From: Bdellovibrio sp.
GTDB taxonomy: Bacteria > Bdellovibrionota > Bdellovibrionia > Bdellovibrionales > Bdellovibrionaceae
DNA: 23,741 nt
Direction: 5' to 3'
Assembly (NCBI GenBank): GCA_003176075.1
Contig: PSRN01000184.1
Span: 1-23,741, forward strand
Part shown: in pieces, positions 20,883 through 23,741 of the stretch
How the letters are laid out: each line of letters begins with the position of its first letter
Numbering within the stretch: the stretch's first letter is position 1
The notes under the pieces: generated by a model
Seen by the model: the letters and a program-made list of their open reading frames with translations, nothing else
Database searches by the model: none
What the model was told of the DNA's origin: nothing
Translations under genes and position numbers: made by a program

Positions 20883-22292
20883 ATGCCGATAAGCCATCCA
20901 ACTATGGCATACTCTACCCGTGGCAGCTTCGCTGCCCACGCTTTGCGAAACCTCGACTTGTTGGAGTTCTTGCTGAATCACACCGTTCTTGTTGGATTGG
21001 TCCTGGTCGGTTTTTTCACCTTCCGCCGCATGGTGAAGAGCGGTCGTCAAACCGCGCACGCCAAGAAGATGATTGAAAAGGCGATTCGCACTCAAACCCA
21101 TGAGCCGATTTCATTGCATCCGGATATTGACCCGGCCCTGTGCGCGGGGTGTGGAAACTGCACCAAGGTCTGTCCAGAGGGGGATATTCTTCAGATGATC
21201 CATCGCAAAGCTGTATTGGTGAACCCCGCAAAGTGCGTGGGGCACGGCGAATGCGAGATCGCTTGTCCGACCGATGCGATCAGTCTTGTCTTCGGGACAA
21301 AGACCAGGGGCATGGATATTCCGCACTTGTCGTCCAACTATGAGACGAATGTTCCGGGACTCTATATTGCGGGTGAGCTGGGCGGCATGGGGCTGATCCG
21401 CAACGCCATCAAGCAAGGGGCGCTGGCGGCTGGACACGCGCTTGCGAACCTGGCCGACGAGAAAGCGCAATTTGACCTACTGATTGTCGGAGCTGGACCC
21501 GCTGGATTGGCTGCCAGTCTGAGCGCTATCGCCGCCAAAAAATCATATCTTTGCGTGGAGCAGAACAGTTTCGGCGGAACGGTCGCGAATTTTCCGAGGC
21601 AGAAAGTGGTGATGAGCCAGCCCTTTTCACTTCCCATTGTCGGTACGAAAAAGTTTCCGTCCAATAAGTTCAGCAAAGAAGAACTCATCGCTTATTGGGA
21701 GGATACCCGGAAAAAGACCGGTCTGAAAATCAAAGAAAAGACGGGATTTAAGGCCCTCAAGAGGGTTGGAAAAATCTTTGAGGTGGAAACCAGCCAGGGC
21801 ACGGTCACCGCGAAAAAAGTGATTTTGGCCATGGGGGTCCGGGGATCTCCCCGTCGTCTCGGGGTTCCCGGCGAAAGCCTTTCAAAGGTGACTTTCAATC
21901 TGATCGACCCGGAGCAATACCAGGGACAACACGTCGTTGTGGTGGGAGGCGGAAATGCCGGCGTTGAAGCCGCGCAGATGCTTGGAGCCGCCAAGTGGAA
22001 GAACAAAGTGCACCTTCTGGTGCGCAGCCAAAGCTTTGATCGCTGCAATGAGGACAACGAAAAAACCATTCGAGCCATGGAAAAACAGGGACTTGTCACC
22101 ATTTGGTTCGAGTCCCAGGTGAGCGAAATCCGTGAAACCTCCATCGTTATTAAACGGAAAGAGGAGGTCACTGAACTATTGAATCATTTTGTTTTTATCT
22201 TTGCCGGAGCGGAAATGCCGCACAAGTTTTTGATGAGCCTCGGCGTTCAAATCGACAAGAAATTCGGCGAAGGGCTCAGCAAGGCCGCGTGA
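20883..22292 (+). CDS. Membrane-anchored ferredoxin/FAD-NAD(P) oxidoreductase
   Basis: A 469-residue fusion: one membrane segment (LLNHTVLVGLVLVGFFTF, ~31-48), a two-cluster ferredoxin part, then a pyridine-nucleotide flavoprotein of thioredoxin-reductase type. Cluster one is CAGCGNCTKVCP (C87, C90, C93, C97), complete. Cluster two is CVGHGECEIACP (C118, H121, C124, C128), with His where a Cys is usual. FAD site: LLIVGAGPAGLAA (199-211). NAD(P) site: VVVVGGGNAGVEAA (351-364). The redox CxxC of true thioredoxin reductases is absent. It probably passes electrons between NAD(P)H and a ferredoxin-like partner at the membrane. The start at ATG 20883 has no good ribosome binding site; ATG 20904 is possible. 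Residues 13-20 (RGSFAAHA) are encoded by a family A palindrome, so a later start cannot be excluded. Confidence 0.8.
   Translation: MPISHPTMAYSTRGSFAAHALRNLDLLEFLLNHTVLVGLVLVGFFTFRRMVKSGRQTAHAKKMIEKAIRTQTHEPISLHPDIDPALCAGCGNCTKVCPEGDILQMIHRKAVLVNPAKCVGHGECEIACPTDAISLVFGTKTRGMDIPHLSSNYETNVPGLYIAGELGGMGLIRNAIKQGALAAGHALANLADEKAQFDLLIVGAGPAGLAASLSAIAAKKSYLCVEQNSFGGTVANFPRQKVVMSQPFSLPIVGTKKFPSNKFSKEELIAYWEDTRKKTGLKIKEKTGFKALKRVGKIFEVETSQGTVTAKKVILAMGVRGSPRRLGVPGESLSKVTFNLIDPEQYQGQHVVVVGGGNAGVEAAQMLGAAKWKNKVHLLVRSQSFDRCNEDNEKTIRAMEKQGLVTIWFESQVSEIRETSIVIKRKEEVTELLNHFVFIFAGAEMPHKFLMSLGVQIDKKFGEGLSKAA
20919..20940 (+). repeat. Family A palindromic element with paired stem changes
   Basis: GTGGCAGC, TTC, GCTGCCCAC. 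Compared with the tryptophanase copy, G-to-A in the left arm is matched by C-to-T in the right arm, so the stem is preserved. It is read RGSFAAHA near the N-terminus of the flavoprotein. Confidence 0.85.
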
Positions 22293-22308
22293 GCCGTCTG
22301 AGCGGCCG

Positions 22309-23547
22309 CTATTTGCAAACCGCCGGAGGCACGGTCAGCACATTCGCCAAATTGATGTTTGAACCCTCGGCGATCGTGTTGGCGAATTGCCCGCCGCCGA
22401 CCTGGGCCATGGCCTGCAGTCGGGCGATGGCGGCTCGGTCATCAGTGGGGCTTCCGCAGTTGCCGATGGTTCCTAGACTTCCTGGATTAGTCGTATTGTT
22501 CAGACAGTTGTTGAAGAACACGGTGCTGAAGGTGATGTGTGTTTGTTTCAGGTTAACAAGCGTATTGACGGCGGTGGTGAGAACCACGTCATCAAGGGCC
22601 GGGTTCGGCATTCCGTCCGAGATAAGAACGATCGCGTAGTTCACATTCGGATCGGAAAAGCCGGGATCAGTGACAATGGCCTTGTCGATCAAGTTCAGGG
22701 CCAGGGCGTAGGGGGTGTCCCCGCCGTCCAAAGTTGAGGTGTTCCAGGTGTTGACCGCCGCGGACATCGTGGCGGCGTCACTGAAGACCGGATTTTGCGG
22801 GCTATTCAGAGGAATCAAGGTTTGGGCCGTATCGTTTTGGAAAAAACTCAGATTCCAGGAGAAGTTTGTCTTGGATGAATAGTTCTGCAACATCCCGTTG
22901 ATCACGGCACTACGGAATTGGCGTTGCGGATCCGTATCGATGGTCGAGCCGGAGTCGTCGAGCATAATCAAAATCTTCAAGGGCAGGGCCACCGAGACAA
23001 AGTTGTGGCAGGCTGTATTGCCGCCACCCGTGGTGGTGGTGGGAGGCAAGGCGCTGGTCCCGGTTCCGGTGGTTCCGCCAGTTCCGACGTTGCCGGTTCC
23101 GGTGGTACCGCCCGTTCCAACGTTGCCGGTTCCGGTTGTGGGGGGGGCGCCAGTCACCGAGCTGCTGCCCGTCGCCAGTGGATTTCCCTGACTATCGACA
23201 GGAATTAAAACACCAGACCCGGGATTGGAACCCACGATCCCTGTCCCCACTGGAACTGTATTGCCGGCAATGACGACAGTCCCGCCGTTGCCGTTGCCGC
23301 CGATAAAACCTGATCCGGTGCCGGTGCCGTTATTGCCATTGCCGCCGATCTGGCCTGTCCCGTTTCCACCGCCTGTACCGGTGACCGTGCCGGTTCCTGT
23401 CCCGGTTCCTTGCTCGGTTCCAGCGGATGAGTTGGGATCTTGTGAAAAATTGGCGTTACTACAGTTTTGCGATGAAACCATGACAAGGAAAAGTCCCAGA
23501 CTTGTTCCCAAAATTGAAGAGGCGCGACGAACAGTAAGCTTCCTCAT
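22309..23547 (-). CDS. VWA-domain surface protein 2 with Gly/Thr repeat linker
   Basis: A 412-residue exported protein. Leader ILGTSLGLFLVMVSSQNC may be lipidated at C29, although Asn just before the Cys is unusual for a lipobox. Then comes a long Gly/Thr/Asn/Ser linker (about 40-178) and a VWA domain: ILIMLDDSGST supplies the D197-x-S199-x-S201 MIDAS, GGDTPYALAL the Thr, VLISDGMP the Asp. The C-terminus has RLQAMAQVGGGQFANT and a final Cys. It is a paralogue of the lipoprotein at 17799-18650 (shared NANF after the lipid Cys, shared GQFAN). Start ATG 23547 has GGGGAAG upstream. The linker would hold the VWA head away from the membrane, as in adhesin-like proteins. The flavoprotein gene converges on it 16 bp away. 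Confidence 0.85.
   Translation of the reverse strand: MRKLTVRRASSILGTSLGLFLVMVSSQNCSNANFSQDPNSSAGTEQGTGTGTGTVTGTGGGNGTGQIGGNGNNGTGTGSGFIGGNGNGGTVVIAGNTVPVGTGIVGSNPGSGVLIPVDSQGNPLATGSSSVTGAPPTTGTGNVGTGGTTGTGNVGTGGTTGTGTSALPPTTTTGGGNTACHNFVSVALPLKILIMLDDSGSTIDTDPQRQFRSAVINGMLQNYSSKTNFSWNLSFFQNDTAQTLIPLNSPQNPVFSDAATMSAAVNTWNTSTLDGGDTPYALALNLIDKAIVTDPGFSDPNVNYAIVLISDGMPNPALDDVVLTTAVNTLVNLKQTHITFSTVFFNNCLNNTTNPGSLGTIGNCGSPTDDRAAIARLQAMAQVGGGQFANTIAEGSNINLANVLTVPPAVCK
23060..23143. repeat. 33-bp tandem repeats in the VWA linker
   Basis: Two full 33-bp units (23060-23092, 23093-23125) and a partial third, encoding repeats of NVGTGGTTGTG. The unit is a multiple of three, so the linker can lengthen or shorten without a frameshift. 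Confidence 0.75.
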
Positions 23548-23718
23548 GAGCTTCCCCCTGACAGGTCAAATAGGTCTCAGCTGACATTCCCAATAATTGA
23601 ATGAGCAATCCCCGGGCCAGGTCCTTTACCGGCACGTTGTCCGCAGGCGTAGATGTTCTGTACGGTGAATAAGGTTTTACGTATTTGTGAAAGGCCGTGA
23701 ATCACAGGTCACCCCATT

Positions 23719-23741
23719 CCCGTGGCGGCTCCGCCGCCCAC
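23719..23741. repeat. Family A palindromic element at the window edge
   Basis: CGTGGCGGC, TCC loop, GCCGCCCAC, truncated by the window end. It lies upstream of the second VWA gene, outside any gene visible here. The region 23548-23718 otherwise shows only the expected ribosome binding site and no gene. Confidence 0.7.

Noticed and set aside
22104..22116. T-loop-like sequence GGTTCGAGTCCC suggesting a tRNA
   Set aside because: No acceptor or anticodon stem can be built around it, and it lies within the conserved flavoprotein coding region.
23060..23143. Tandem 33-bp units considered as a CRISPR array
   Set aside because: The units are adjacent without spacers and encode a regular Gly/Thr peptide.

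Overview
The window looks like part of the chromosome of a Gram-negative bacterium. It encodes lipoproteins, an outer-membrane-type protein, Tat export, c-type cytochromes and an AsmA-like envelope protein. The mix of von Willebrand lipoproteins, single-heme lipoproteins and a long TolB/TPR protein would fit the Bdellovibrionota or an old 'deltaproteobacterial' lineage. That assignment is inference: no rRNA or tRNA is present to fix it.

Layout. Positions 1-2380 (+) hold the 3' part of a protein acetyltransferase of the acyl-CoA synthetase/GNAT type, coupled by TAATG to a tryptophanase. A 400-bp gap follows that is mostly one large inverted repeat, then a bacterioferritin-like gene (2782-3216, +). 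Next come an MFS transporter (-), a cytochrome c'-like protein (+), a Tat-exported flavin amine oxidase followed by a deleted histidine kinase (-), and a heme lipoprotein (+). Positions about 8180-10071 form an AT-richer accessory patch: a helix-turn-helix regulator overlapping a nucleotidyltransferase-like gene, with palindromes at the promoter and start, then a frameshifted gene remnant. Positions 10084-16239 (-) are an envelope operon: AsmA-like protein, small lipoprotein, then a 1174-residue beta-propeller/TPR protein. A solitary AAA/DUF4143 ATPase (-) lies beyond it. Last come a VWA lipoprotein (-), an outer-membrane protein (+), an unrecognised protein (+), a 4Fe-4S flavoprotein (+) and a second VWA lipoprotein (-).

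The most striking feature is a set of short palindromes scattered through the window and repeatedly placed in frame inside unrelated proteins. Family A (about 22 bp, GTGGCGGC-TTC-GCCGCCCAC) reads as RG(G/S)FAAHA in tryptophanase and in the 4Fe-4S flavoprotein, and as VGGEAA in the MFS protein. Family B (about 30 bp, core GGTGCCTTCGGCACC) reads as the same decapeptide, SAEVPKAPTW, in the amine oxidase and in the TPR protein, and lies inverted in the AsmA-like gene. One family A copy shows paired stem changes. This resembles, in principle, the Rickettsia palindromic elements that insert into genes and are translated.

Two larger inverted-repeat elements (222 bp and 111 bp) occupy intergenic spaces. 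The candidate operon for an undescribed biological activity is the regulator/nucleotidyltransferase pair, which has the architecture of a type IV-like toxin-antitoxin locus, although its biochemistry cannot be read from sequence alone.
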